From positions 2,356,001-2,420,000 of the forward strand of contig NC_013169.1 of assembly GCF_000023925.1 (NCBI RefSeq): a DNA stretch of 64,000 nt, in the 5' to 3' direction. The position numbers were made by a program, and so were the translations under genes. Position 1 is the stretch's first letter; each line of letters opens with the position of its first letter. The notes beneath the pieces were generated by a model that was not told the DNA's origin, did not search any database, and saw only the letters and a program-made list of their open reading frames with translations. Source of the DNA: Kytococcus sedentarius DSM 20547 (GTDB taxonomy: Bacteria > Actinomycetota > Actinomycetes > Actinomycetales > Dermatophilaceae). Positions 17,765 through 27,500 of this stretch are shown piece after piece.

Positions 17765-19132
17765 TCAGTGGGTGTCCGCGGTGCGGATGGCGGGCGCGCC
17801 ACCAACCGGGCGGTCGTTGTCGGTGCGGGCCTCGCCGAGGCCACGCACGAGGCCGGCCTTGCCGGCGAGCGTGTAGAGCACCATCGAGAGCACCAGGGCC
17901 GTGATGGACGGGATGCCCCAGGTGACGAAGTGGCCGACCAGGGCGGACACCGCCCAGATGACGAGGGTGGCGGGTACGACGCGCGGCGCGGCGGGGGGCA
18001 GCACGCCCTGGGCGCGGGAGGCCTCCAGGTCCGGGCGCCAGCGCTTCACGATGAAGTACTCGGCCACCATGATCCCGGCGATGGGCGGGAAGGCTGCGGA
18101 GAGCAGGATCAGGAAAGGGGTGAAGGACTCGAGGATGCCCACGGCGGCGAGGACCGAGCCGACGACGCCCATGACGATCGTGGTGGCCGTGCGAGGCAGG
18201 GCGCGATTGAAGGTCGTGGAGACGAAGTTGAGCAGCCCCAGCGAGGACGAGTAGAGGTTCCAGTCGTTGATCTTCAGCGTGCCGGTGATGACGATGACCA
18301 GGCCGACAAGGCCGACCGAGCTGGTGATGATGGCGACGACGTTTCCCGAGCCGGCCGCGTGGGCCAGCAGCACGCCCGCCAGGCCGATGCCGAACTCGCC
18401 GAGGGTGACGCCCAGGACGGTCTGGCGCACCACATCGCCGGCGGAGCGGTTGTAGCGGGTCATGTCAGCGGTGATGATCGCGCCGACGATGAGCCCGCCG
18501 GCGACCAGGCCGGTGCCCTGCAGGACGGTGAGCGTCTCGCCGGTGGCGGCGCCCGGCGGGGCCTGGCTCACGAGCTCGCCCAGCGAGTGCTGGGAGAGCT
18601 CGGAGATGATCGACCAGCCGACCAGGACCAGGAAGAGCGGCACCGTGATGTTGGCGAGCAGCTGCATGCCGCCGAAGCCGAAGACGACGATCGCGGTGAC
18701 GACGAGGCCGAACAGCAGGCACCAGAGCCAGACGGGCAGGACGCCGGGCATCAGGGAGTCGAGGGACTCGGCCGAGATGGCGCTCTGGATGCCGAACCAG
18801 CCGATGAGGCTGAATGCGATGGCCAGGCCCACCAGGGAGGAGCCGATTTCGCCGAAGCCGGTCCAGCGGGCCAGGAGCGAGGTCTGCATGCCCTCGCGCT
18901 GCCCGATGATGCCGACGACGCACATGACGACCTCGAGCACCACGGAGCCGAGGAGGAACGCGAGCGCCGCGTCCCAGAAGCCCATGCCGTAACCGAGGGT
19001 TGCGCCGAGCAGGAACTGGCTGAGGGCGGAGACCTGACCGAAGCGCTGGACAGCGATGCCGAACCAGTGCTTGCGCTCGCTCCGGGGCACACGGCCGAGG
19101 CCGTGGTCATCAAGTGCGGCGGTGGATGCCAT
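17765..19132 (-). CDS. NCS1-family purine/cytosine/allantoin-type permease
   Basis: This 455-aa integral membrane protein starts at ATG 19132 (MASTAALDDHG) and has about 12 hydrophobic segments. Family features include LGYGMGFWDAALAF, ARWTGFGEIGSSLVGL, GWFGIQSA, TADMTRYNRS and LKINDWNLYSSSL, which match CodB/NCS1 nucleobase transporters. It is the first gene of the minus-strand operon feeding the HyuA/DUF917 enzymes, so it probably imports their substrate. Its promoter should lie between 19133 and about 19360, but I see no clear consensus. Confidence 0.9.
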   Translation of the reverse strand: MASTAALDDHGLGRVPRSERKHWFGIAVQRFGQVSALSQFLLGATLGYGMGFWDAALAFLLGSVVLEVVMCVVGIIGQREGMQTSLLARWTGFGEIGSSLVGLAIAFSLIGWFGIQSAISAESLDSLMPGVLPVWLWCLLFGLVVTAIVVFGFGGMQLLANITVPLFLVLVGWSIISELSQHSLGELVSQAPPGAATGETLTVLQGTGLVAGGLIVGAIITADMTRYNRSAGDVVRQTVLGVTLGEFGIGLAGVLLAHAAGSGNVVAIITSSVGLVGLVIVITGTLKINDWNLYSSSLGLLNFVSTTFNRALPRTATTIVMGVVGSVLAAVGILESFTPFLILLSAAFPPIAGIMVAEYFIVKRWRPDLEASRAQGVLPPAAPRVVPATLVIWAVSALVGHFVTWGIPSITALVLSMVLYTLAGKAGLVRGLGEARTDNDRPVGGAPAIRTADTH

Positions 19133-19366
19133 GAGAGACCTCGCTGGGTGGGGAGGCGGGTGATGGAGCGAGACTAGGGGCGGGCGCGGCAGCCGCCTAC
19201 GTGCAGAAGGCCCAGCAAAGAGCCGCGTTTGTGCAGGGTGCATAGGCGAGTTGTTGCCGTCTCGCGGCGCAGCGACTGCGACCGCACGGCGCCAGACACC
19301 GCGGCCGAAGTAACCGGATGGCTGGGGCACGTGCCGCGGGATGCGTACAGAGCGCGAGAACCTCGG

Positions 19367-19423
19367 GAGATCGAGTACCAGCGGCAGACCCGCCTGCTGC
19401 GCGACGCCCTGGGTGGCACCTGA
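19367..19423 (+). pseudogene. C-terminal fragment of a MarR gene (echo of 37644-38060)
   Basis: The last codons read EIEYQRQTRLLRDALGGT and stop at 19421. The tail of the intact MarR gene at 38060 reads EYQRQTRLLRDALGGT, and the two are also nearly identical at DNA level. The sequence upstream of 19367 does not match MarR, so only about 18 codons survive. It is a relic of a duplicated or deleted gene beside an IS cluster. Confidence 0.6.
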
Positions 19424-19559
19424 TGGGCGCTACCTGACCCGGCCCCACGCTGCTAGCGCCTCGGTTCACCACGCCCCGGGCGTTTGGACCTGGGTCCAGC
19501 GCGGCCGGACCGCTAACCGACCACGCCCGACGCCCACCCCACCGGCGGGCGGGCGCGTC

Positions 19560-19706
19560 GTGCCAGGTGGGCCTCCGTGGGGGCATCCGACGGGGTGCCG
19601 TCGGCGGCGAGCTCGCTCACGAGCGGGTAGAACCTTTTCCCGGCAGGCGCCCCTGGGACAGGTATGCCGCCGCACGGCGCAGAACCTCGACCTCTTGCTC
19701 CGACAG
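19560..19706 (-). pseudogene. IS3-family remnant: 3' end of orfA and first codons of orfB
   Basis: On the minus strand, leaving the IS30 element, the frame reads SEQEVEVLRRAAAYLSQGRLP, a typical IS3 OrfA tail, and stops at 19617. In a shifted frame FYPLVSELAADGTP follows, the usual beginning of OrfB, and then similarity ends. The element therefore lost almost all of orfB. Between about 19424 and 19560 I see nothing recognisable. Confidence 0.6.
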
Positions 19707-20940
19707 GGCGGATTCAAGCGGTCAGTGCAACGAGTCCTGTGAGATGAGGTAGTCGCCGATCACAGGAGGGCCCGGATGCAGGGCAAGCACGGTCATCTCA
19801 GTCGGGAGCAGAAGCAGCTCGCGCTCAGGTTGCATGCCAAGGGCTGGCGGCTGGTCGACATCGCGAAGGAGGTCGGTTGCAGCGCGCCGATGGTTGGCAT
19901 CATGGCCCGCGCTGGCAGGCACGTCGAGGCCAGGCCGTTCGGCTGGGAACCACGTCACGGCTGCCTGAGGATCGACGAGCGCGAGCAGATCCTGATCGGG
20001 ATCAACCGCGGCGACACCTTCACGGCGATCGCGCGCCAGCTGGGTCGGGCCGTGTCCACTGTCAGTCGCGAGGTGAAGCGCGGTGGTGGCCGAGCCGGGT
20101 ACTCGGCCTGGCACGCCCACGAGCATGCCCGCGAGCAGGCTCGACGGCCCAAGCGGTTCAAGCTCGCACCGGGCCGACTCCTCGAGGAGGTGGCCAAGCG
20201 TCTCGAGCAGCTGTGGTCACCCCAGGAGATCGCCGCGCGCCTCCGGTTGGATCACGCCGACGACCCGGAGATGCGCGTGAGCCACGAGACGATCTACCAG
20301 TCGCTGTTCGTGCAGGGACGCGGCGAGCTGCGTCGCGAGCTGGCCCGGTGCCTGCGGTCCGGCCGCGCCACTCGCAGGCCCCGTGGGACCACCGACGGCC
20401 GTGGCCGAATCCCCGGCATGGTGATGCTCAGCGAGCGTCCTGGCGAGGCAGATGACCGTGCAGTACCGGGTCACTGGGAAGGCGATCTGATCCTCGGGGA
20501 AGGCAGCCGCAGTGCAGTCGGCACCCTCGTGGAACGATCCACCCGGATGACGCTCTTGCTGCACCTGCCAGACGGGAAGAGCGCTGAGCAGGTAGAGGCC
20601 GCGATGCGTGAAGCGATCACGACGTTGCCCACGTCATTGGCCAGGACGATCACGTGGGACCAAGGCGCCGAGATGTCCAAGCACGCCGCGTTCACCACGG
20701 CCACCGGGATCCCGATCTACTTCTGCGACCCGCACTCGCCGTGGCAGCGTGGCAGCAACGAGAACACCAACGGGCTGCTGCGCCAGTACCTCCCCAAGGG
20801 CAGTGACCTGAGCACCGTCACCCGCGAGGAGCTCGACGCGATCCAGGACAGCCTCAACGGCCGGCCACGCAAGACGCTGGGCTATCTGACACCATCAGAG
20901 AAGCTCGCAGAGTTCCTTGCGCCCACCGCTTGAATCCGCC
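19707..20940 (+). mobile_element. Intact IS30-family element nested in an IS3-family remnant
   Basis: The 1234-bp element has inverted repeats beginning GGCGGATTCAAGCGGT at 19707 and, reversed, at 20940. It is flanked by CAG at 19704-19706 and 20941-20943. A 3-bp duplication and one large transposase gene fit the IS30 family. The flanks join into one IS3 orfA reading frame, which proves the target was an older insertion sequence. Confidence 0.9.
19776..20933 (+). CDS. IS30-family transposase
   Basis: This 385-aa transposase has two N-terminal helix-turn-helix regions (about residues 8-45 and 65-100, including TFTAIARQLGRAVSTVSREV). The DDE core follows with GHWEGDLILG, TWDQGAEMSKH and CDPHSPWQRGSNENTNG, and the C-terminus ends with LNGRPRKTLGYLTPSE. 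These are diagnostic of IS30. The gene is full length and its stop lies just before the right inverted repeat. Confidence 0.94.
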   Translation: MQGKHGHLSREQKQLALRLHAKGWRLVDIAKEVGCSAPMVGIMARAGRHVEARPFGWEPRHGCLRIDEREQILIGINRGDTFTAIARQLGRAVSTVSREVKRGGGRAGYSAWHAHEHAREQARRPKRFKLAPGRLLEEVAKRLEQLWSPQEIAARLRLDHADDPEMRVSHETIYQSLFVQGRGELRRELARCLRSGRATRRPRGTTDGRGRIPGMVMLSERPGEADDRAVPGHWEGDLILGEGSRSAVGTLVERSTRMTLLLHLPDGKSAEQVEAAMREAITTLPTSLARTITWDQGAEMSKHAAFTTATGIPIYFCDPHSPWQRGSNENTNGLLRQYLPKGSDLSTVTREELDAIQDSLNGRPRKTLGYLTPSEKLAEFLAPTA

Positions 20941-21171
20941 CAGGCGGATCCGGCGCCGAGCTTCGCGCAGCTCGGTCGACTCCTCCCGGCTCCTGCAGGG
21001 ACGGTTGCCGTCGTCGACAGCGGCTTGGCGCACCCACTTGTGCAGGGTCATCTCGTGGATGCAGAAATCCTTCGCGATCCGCGCGAGAGTAACGCCGTCC
21101 TGACGGGAACGGGCCACGCGCACGACATCCTCGCCGAACTCCTGGAGGTAGGCAGCGGGCATGGTGCACAT
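20941..21171 (-). pseudogene. IS3-family orfA, 5' part, interrupted by IS30
   Basis: The frame starts at ATG 21171 (or the better-conserved MPAAYLQEF start at 21162). It reads GEDVVRVARSRQDGVTLARI, CIHEMTLHKWV and ELREARRRIRL, a typical helix-turn-helix IS3 OrfA, up to the IS30 insertion. Joining it to 19706 across the element restores the expected RRRIRL-SEQEVEVLRR sequence. No intact OrfB remains, so the IS3 element was already defective or decayed later. Confidence 0.7.
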
Positions 21172-21310
21172 CCTTTCAGGCCGCCCAGCGAGCGAGCCAG
21201 ATCAGGCGTCACCTCTCCGTGCAGCAGGCCCTCATTGCCATCACACCTCCTCGCTTGCAGAATGACTCTGCCCTTCCCGACGCCCCCCGCCATCCACCCA
21301 GAGGAGCACC

Positions 21311-22795
21311 ATGAGCGAGATGAAGAAGTCACTGGGCCTGTTTCAACTGCTGGCACTGGGTGTGGCCGGCGTGTTGGGCTCCAGCTGGATCTACACCAAC
21401 TCCACTTTCTTCGACACCTACGGTGCCGGCGGCATGATCCTGGGCATCGCCCTGGGTGGCGTGCTGGCCGCCATGGTGGCGCTGGCCTACAGCGAGCTGA
21501 CCACCCTCTTCCCCCGCGCCGGCGGTGAGGTGGTCTTCAGCTACACCGCGTTGGGTCGTGTGGCCGGCTTCGTCGCGGGGTGGATGCTCATCGGCGCCTA
21601 CCTCTCCTCCACCGCCTTCTACGTGACGGCCTTCGGCACGCTGCTGGGCAAGTTCACCGACGCCATGAACGCCTCGCCCCTTTACACCATCAACGAGGGT
21701 GTGGTGACCGCCCCGGTGCTGGCCGCGGGCGTGGCGCTGACACTGCTGATGTTTGCCCTCAACTGGTTCGGCGTGGGCATCGGCGCCCAGGTGCAGGTAC
21801 TCATGTTCGTGGTGATGGTGCTCATCGGCCTGGCGCTCATCATGGTGGGCTTCGCCGCGGGCTCCCCGGACAACTTCCTGCCCGCCTTCCGCGACGACCA
21901 CGACCCCCTCATGTCCACGCTGCGCATGGTGGTACCCGGCATGACCTACGTGGTCGGCTTCGGGCTGGTGGCCGTGCTGGCCGAGGACGCCGACATGCCG
22001 CCCCGCAAGATCGGCCAGGCCGTGCTCATCACCGTGGTGGTGGCAGTGGTTTTCTACTGCCTCGTGCTGCTGGCCAGCGCCTGGGTGATCCCCTGGGAGC
22101 AGACGGCCGGCATGGAGCTGGGCTCCATCGACGCCTTCCGTGAGGCCGGGTTCCCGCTGCTCGGCTGGGGCGCCTATGCCATCGGGATGTTGGGCCTGCT
22201 CACCAGCTTCCTGGGCCTGTTCATCGCGACCTCCCGGATCATCGTGGGCATGGCCCGCGTACGACTCCTGCCGGCCTCCTTGGCGCGCGTGCACGAGGGC
22301 TCCGGCGCCCCGCGCAACGCCCTGGTGGCCGTGCTGGTGGCCACCCTGGCCCTCGGCCTGCTGGGCCCCGGCGCCATCCTGTGGTTCCTGGACACCGGCG
22401 GCATCTACCTGGGCATCGTGTGGATCCTGGTGGTGGCCGCCAAGTACGCGCTCCCCCGCAAGTACCCCGGACTGCAGCGCGCCTACGAGGCGCCCGGTTG
22501 GGCGCCCGTGCTCGGCGCGGCGGGTGCAGCGGCGGTCATCTGCCTAGCCCTGGTCCCCGGAACGAACATGTCGTTGGTGTGGCCGGGTGAGTACATCGTG
22601 CTGCTGGCGTGGTTCGCGCTCGGCGCGGTGCTGCTGTCGGTGGCCGGGCGCATGGATCGCGACGCGGCCCTCACCGAGCTGCTCGGCGACTACCGCCACC
22701 AGCTGGCCCAGGCGCAGGAGCTCCAGAGCGGTCAGGACGGCTCGGCGCGTGCGTCCGGAGGCGCGGATGAACGGGGTCTGCGTGACCGGGGCTGA
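21311..22795 (+). CDS. APC-superfamily amino acid permease
   Basis: This 494-aa membrane protein has about 12 transmembrane segments and the APC N-terminal signature (LGLFQLLALGVAGVLGSSWIY, GIALGGVLAAMVALAYSEL, LFPRAGGEVVFSYTALG). ATG 21311 has GAGGAG 5 nt upstream. The C-terminal 50 residues are hydrophilic and overlap the start of the dipeptidase gene by 29 nt. The pairing suggests uptake of amino acids or small peptides coupled to D-Ala-D-Ala-type hydrolysis; the substrate is not deducible. Confidence 0.9.
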   Translation: MSEMKKSLGLFQLLALGVAGVLGSSWIYTNSTFFDTYGAGGMILGIALGGVLAAMVALAYSELTTLFPRAGGEVVFSYTALGRVAGFVAGWMLIGAYLSSTAFYVTAFGTLLGKFTDAMNASPLYTINEGVVTAPVLAAGVALTLLMFALNWFGVGIGAQVQVLMFVVMVLIGLALIMVGFAAGSPDNFLPAFRDDHDPLMSTLRMVVPGMTYVVGFGLVAVLAEDADMPPRKIGQAVLITVVVAVVFYCLVLLASAWVIPWEQTAGMELGSIDAFREAGFPLLGWGAYAIGMLGLLTSFLGLFIATSRIIVGMARVRLLPASLARVHEGSGAPRNALVAVLVATLALGLLGPGAILWFLDTGGIYLGIVWILVVAAKYALPRKYPGLQRAYEAPGWAPVLGAAGAAAVICLALVPGTNMSLVWPGEYIVLLAWFALGAVLLSVAGRMDRDAALTELLGDYRHQLAQAQELQSGQDGSARASGGADERGLRDRG

Positions 22796-23513
22796 CGTCA
22801 ACGCCCCGCGGACGGTGTGGCTCACCACACCGCCCGCGGAGATCGCGGACTCCCTGCCCGCGGCGCTTCCCCCGGTGCCCTCCGGGACCCCGAGGCGCCA
22901 CCCGTCGACGGTGACGGTGGGCAGCGACGACGCCCCGATGGGGGAGCTGCCGTCGCCCTTGGCGCAGCGTCACGGGTACCGCGAGCTGCCGCTGCGCCAC
23001 ACGCCATCACGCCTGCTGCTTCGCCAACCGGTGGTGCAACGGCTGGTCCGCGCTCAGGGGGCGCTGCCGGAGGCGTTTGGGCTGCTCGTGCTGGACGGGT
23101 GGCGGCCCGCACATTTCCAGGCGGAGCTGCTGGAGTATTACGGCCGCCAACACAGTGACGGGGTGGAGGGCTTCGTCTCCGACCCATCGGAGCCCGGCAT
23201 GGTTGCCCCGCACACGACCGGTGGGGCGGTGGATCTGACGCTCACACACCACGGGGTGCCGCTGGCGCTGGGGACGGACTGGGACGCGTTCGTCCCCTCA
23301 TCCGCTGTGGCATCGCTCGAGGTCCACGACACCACGCGCACCGCTGAGGACGAACTGGCGCGCGACCTGAGACGCCTCTTGGCTGCGGCGCTGCTCGAGA
23401 ACGGATTCGCACCCCTGCCTACCGAGTGGTGGCACTGGTCCTACGGCGACCAGCAGTGGGCGGCGTTCCACGGGCTGGACGAGTCGCTCTTCCCCGAGCA
23501 CCTCGCCACCTGA
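22767..23513 (+). CDS. VanX/DdpX-like D-alanyl-D-alanine dipeptidase
   Basis: This 248-aa zinc dipeptidase has APHTTGGAVDLTLT (ligands His and Asp of the xHxxGxAxD motif) and TEWWHWSYG (catalytic Glu and ligand His of ExWH). An upstream LDGWRPAHFQAELLEYYG segment is also typical. I chose ATG 22767 because the family domain begins shortly after it and the frame further upstream overlaps the permease. There is no signal peptide, so it is probably cytoplasmic, consistent with recycling of D-Ala-D-Ala peptides rather than vancomycin resistance. No vanH/vanA genes are nearby. Confidence 0.85.
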   Translation: MNGVCVTGADVNAPRTVWLTTPPAEIADSLPAALPPVPSGTPRRHPSTVTVGSDDAPMGELPSPLAQRHGYRELPLRHTPSRLLLRQPVVQRLVRAQGALPEAFGLLVLDGWRPAHFQAELLEYYGRQHSDGVEGFVSDPSEPGMVAPHTTGGAVDLTLTHHGVPLALGTDWDAFVPSSAVASLEVHDTTRTAEDELARDLRRLLAAALLENGFAPLPTEWWHWSYGDQQWAAFHGLDESLFPEHLAT

Positions 23514-23533
23514 CCCGGAACCACCCTCCCCGT

Positions 23534-23808
23534 ATGGAGAGCCTCACCAAGACCGTGAGCGGCCGGCTCACTGCTGACGCCGAGGACGTCCGCTTCGCCC
23601 CCAGCGGCCTCAACAAGGCAGTTCACTCGGCCGACACCACGTGGACCATGACCTACCGCCACATTCGCACCGTGCGCCTGCGGGGGGGGCTTGTCACCAC
23701 GATCATCAAGGGCACTCCGGGGACGAGGTGGCCAGCGTGCGCTGCCACGGCGCCCACCGGATCGGCCAGCAGATCGTGCAGCGCGCCGGGTTGCCAGTCG
23801 AGGGCTGA
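23534..23808 (+). pseudogene. Frameshifted copy of the 113-aa small protein family
   Basis: The frame from ATG 23534 reads MESLTKTVSGRLTADAEDV, then FAPSGLNKAVHSADTTWTM. It matches the central and N-terminal parts of the gene at 23874. A shift near 23713 moves the rest into another frame, which reads DEVASVRCHGAHRIGQQIV and ends ..PVEG with TGA at 23806. The protein is therefore broken by a single small indel. It is much more diverged than the two intact copies. Confidence 0.6.
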
Positions 23809-23873
23809 CAACCCCCGCGGGTCACGAAACGGTACCGACCCGCCCCATGCCCTCGCCCCTCTACCCTTGCCCC

Positions 23874-24215
23874 ATGGAGCCCATCACCAAACGCGCCAAC
23901 TCCCTGCTGCACGGCACCGAGGAGGTCAACTGGCGCGGCTCCCCCGTCAAGGGCATCTGGGTCGGTGGCCGCGTCATCGCCGACGACCGCGGGGTCGCCT
24001 TCGCCCCCAACGCCATGAACAAGTCGATGCACCCGGTGGACACCACCTGGCGCATCGAGTACCCCGAGATCCGCCAGGTGCGCGTGCGCTACGGCGTGGG
24101 CACCAAGATCGTCGAGCTGCACGGTGACGACCGCGTCGCCACCTTCCGCTGCTTCGGCGCCCGCCGGGTGGCCGCAGAGATCGCCCAGCGGGCCACCGCG
24201 CCCCTGGAGGGCTGA
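23874..24215 (+). CDS. Small conserved protein of unknown function (copy A)
   Basis: This 113-aa protein starts at MEPITKRANSLLHG. It is strongly beta-like (KGIWVGGRVIADDRGVAF, DTTWRIEYPEIRQVRVRYG, KIVELHGDD), ends in a helix, and has no signal or membrane segment. The alternation of strands followed by one C-terminal helix suggests a PH/GRAM-like fold, which is inference only. A second copy at 36174-36515 differs at about ten of 342 bases by eye. No function can be assigned. Confidence 0.7.
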   Translation: MEPITKRANSLLHGTEEVNWRGSPVKGIWVGGRVIADDRGVAFAPNAMNKSMHPVDTTWRIEYPEIRQVRVRYGVGTKIVELHGDDRVATFRCFGARRVAAEIAQRATAPLEG

Positions 24216-24246
24216 GGCGGCGCCCCCACATCAGGCGGCGGCCGCC

Positions 24247-24342
24247 TCACGCCCCACCCAGCCACCGCAGCAGCGGCAGCACCCACAGCCAGACACCCAT
24301 CCCCACCCCCACGGCGACCACCAACCCACACACCCCGTAGAC
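24247..24342 (-). pseudogene. Possible remnant of a one-helix membrane protein
   Basis: About 31 codons on the minus strand read AVGVGMGVWLWVLPLLRWLG before a stop at 24247, with no convincing start. The pattern resembles AGAGLGVYLWVVEPLRRRG in the small membrane protein that starts at 27859, so the two may be related. Evidence is slight. Confidence 0.25.
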
Positions 24343-24344
24343 CC

Positions 24345-24428
24345 GACATCTTCGTGCTCACCGTGCCGGTGCCGTTCATCGGCGTGGCCGCGGTCATCAC
24401 GCTCGGGTTGGGCGTCGGCGCGTTCTGA
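24345..24428 (+). pseudogene. C-terminal fragment of a GntP-family permease (copy A)
   Basis: The frame DIFVLTVPVPFIGVAAVITL stops at 24426. It matches the last residues of the longer GntP-type fragment at 36539-36793 and the KDIF..VVP tail typical of gluconate permeases. Only 27 codons remain and there is no start. It marks the left junction beside the helicase gene. Confidence 0.55.
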
Positions 24429-24548
24429 GCGGCGCGGGGCGGGCAGGACGCGGCATGCCACCATGTTGGTGACCTATAGGTTCGTGGTGGAGGACGCAGG
24501 GAGGACATGCCTCTCGACCACGTCCGACAGAACGGAGGGCCTCTCAGC

Positions 24549-27500
24549 ATGACGCCGCAGCAAGAGCTGTCCGATCTGAACGTCATCGAGTACTTCGCTC
24601 GCGTTCTACGCAGGGGTCAGCTCGACGAGGTCACGTTCGGGGAGGACAAGTTCGTCACAATTCCCAGGGCCCACCTCAGGACCGGTCAGCTGCCCCCGGA
24701 TGAGGTGGAGAAGCTCTTCGCCCGCCGGCGGGACGACTCCCCCGTGCCGGTGGTCATCTCGTTGCTGTCCCTCCAGCTGAGCGGCGGCAGGCACGCTGGC
24801 CTCGTGCTCCTGTCCGCCCTCCTCCGCCGCGATGGCCAGCTCGAGGCCGTCGTGGAGACCGCGAGCTCACCGTGGATCCCGGCCGAGCGGCTCAACTCAC
24901 CGCAGGTGACCGGACGCCAGGTGATGCTGGGCGAGCAGGAAACCTTCTGGAAATCCTTCCACGGCCCGCTCAGTGCCGAGGTCTCCCAGGTGGAGTCCTT
25001 CGCCGATGCGGTGGATCTGGCCGACGCCCTCTGCAAGGAGGTCTCGGGCCTGACCCCCGAGGAGTTCGCCGAGCAACGAACCAGTGGACGCACCGTGCTG
25101 GACGCCCAGACGTGCTACGTCATGGAGTTCGAGCGCATCAACGCCACGCGGAATCTCCTCGAGCTCTATGACCATCTGCTCCGCACCCAGGAGCTGGGAC
25201 TGGTCTCCCAGCTCATCGGGGGAGGCCACAGCCCGGTGCACGAGAGGGACATCCACCGCGAGGACGGGCTTCTCGCTCGAGCCCTGGACGCCTCGGGTTC
25301 CATGAGTGACGGCTTTCCCCTCACGGCCTCCCAGCGCCGCGCGGTCCACGGCTTCCTGACCGATGGCGCCAACGACGTCACCGCGGTCAGCGGCCCTCCG
25401 GGCACGGGCAAGACCACGATGTTGCAGGCCGTGGTCGCCACGCTCCTGACCAATTACGCCCTTCGTGAGCAGGCACCACCCCTGATCGTGGGGATGTCCA
25501 CCAACAACCAGGCGGTCACCAACATCATCGACGCCTTCGGGTCGGTGACCAAGAAGTCCCCGGGCAGGCTGGACCACCGGTGGCTGCCTGTTGCCGAGGA
25601 GGGTGCAGCCGGGGAGGCTGCCATGACCTCGCTGGCGGTGTACTGCCCGTCGGGGACCAAGCGTCAGGCGGCTCAGGGCAGGTACCTCCTCGAGGACCAC
25701 CGCAAGGAGGGCATCTACTCGGAGTACAGCTCGCCGGAGTACCTGAGTGGTGCGCGTGACTGCTACGCCGCCAAGGCCTTCTCCTACTTCGGCCACACCA
25801 GTGACATCCCCGGCCTCAAGAAGATGATCCACGAGGCGCTCGTGGAGGTCGATGACCTGCGTACGGAGCTTCTTCGTCACATGGCCTCCCACGGGCCGGA
25901 TGCTGGCTACTCCGCACTGTGCGCGGCAGCAGCCGAGAATCCTCACCTCAAGGGCCTATCCCGCATCGAAGGACTCAGCCAGTGCACCGATCTGGTGGGG
26001 CTCGACAAGGAGCTGGATCGCACGCTCCGCTATGCCGAGTTCTGGTTGGCCGTGCACTACTACGAGGCCTGTTGGCTCGAAGCCGAGTTCATCCCTGTCG
26101 ATGAGCGGTGGAAGCGGACCCAGTCCGTCATGGAGGCCTACTGGCAGCAGGCCGCTGCGCTCACGCCGTGTTTCGTGATGACCGCCTACCAGGTGCCCAG
26201 GTACTTCTCCCTGTACACGAAGAAGGACGAGCCCGTCCCCTTCGACATCGGGCGCATCGACCTCATGATCGTCGACGAGGCGGGGCAGGTGGACACCGCG
26301 GTGGGCGCGGCACCGTTTGCGCTGGCCCAGCGTGCTCTCGTGGTGGGCGACACCCAGCAGTTGGCCCCGGTCTGGTCCCTCGACGTCCAGACGGACCAGG
26401 AGGTTGCCGCCTCGGCCGGCATCGAGCTCGCAGTCTGGGAGGAATTGCTGCAACCCCACGGTCTCACCTGCTCCCAACCGTCCAGCCTGATGGCGTCCGC
26501 TGCCCATTCGGGGCGCTGGCTCCACGGCGACGACGCGCCTCGGCGCGGTCTTTTTCTCGCCGAGCACTTCCGGTGCCACCCGAGCATCATCGGACTCTGC
26601 AACGACCTCCTCTATGGCGGCTTGCTGAATCCTCAACGGAAAGAGACCGACTCAAAGTTGCACGGGTTGACGGAGGCGTTCCAGTTCCGACCCGTCCCTG
26701 GATCGAGCGACACCCAAGTGGGCACCAGCCGAAAGAACGTGCCCGAGGCCGAGGCCATCGCCCAGTGGGTCATCGACAACTACGACATCCTGCACGACGT
26801 CTACATCGACCAGATCGATGATCCCAACAAAAAAGCCAAGCCCGACGGGATCATCGGGGTCGTGACGCCCTTCAGCGCCCAGGCGCGCACCGTGAGGGAG
26901 GTGCTGCAGAAGCGACTTCGAGATCTGCCCAGCGGCTCGCTTATTCCGGCAAACCTCGCCTCGGCGATGACGATCGGTACCGCCCACCAGCTCCAGGGAG
27001 CTGAGCGGCCGGTCATCCTGTTCTCCGCCGTGTACGGCGATGCCGCGGGAGAAGCGGGCTTCATCGACGCCAACCCCGAGCTGCTGAACGTCGCCGTGTC
27101 CCGCGCCAAGGACCTGCTCGTCATGTTCGGGGCGGAACGGCGATGGAACCATGGGAGCGCCTTTCGCCTGGTGGCAAAGCACGCATCCAAAACCGACGCG
27201 AACATCGGCAGCGGACCCGTCCCTGACCCCTCAGAGGGCTTGGGGCTCGCTGCGAACGCACCGGCTGGTCTGGGTGTGCAGCCACCAGCGCTGCCCGCGG
27301 GGCCCCCGGCCGACTCCGTCCGCGCCGACGATGACGTTCGGTCGACCCAGCGCGGCGGTGCCTCGCGACTGGCCCCTGCTGATGCCGCGCCCGCATCGCC
27401 CTCGGAGGTGGAGGGTGCCCTGACGGTGAGTCAGCTGATCGCGCGCTGGAGAGACATGGGAGAGCTGCGCCCAGAGGACAGCAAGATCAAGGCCACCGAG

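Noticed and set aside
17417-19177. 586-codon plus-strand frame opposite the NCS1 permease
   Set aside because: It is an Asp/Glu/Gly/His-rich antisense frame with no motif, and the opposite strand encodes a typical 12-helix permease.
22767-23513. Vancomycin resistance (vanX) call
   Set aside because: The dipeptidase family is right, but there is no vanH, vanA or vanRS nearby. The linkage is to a permease, so a metabolic role is more likely.
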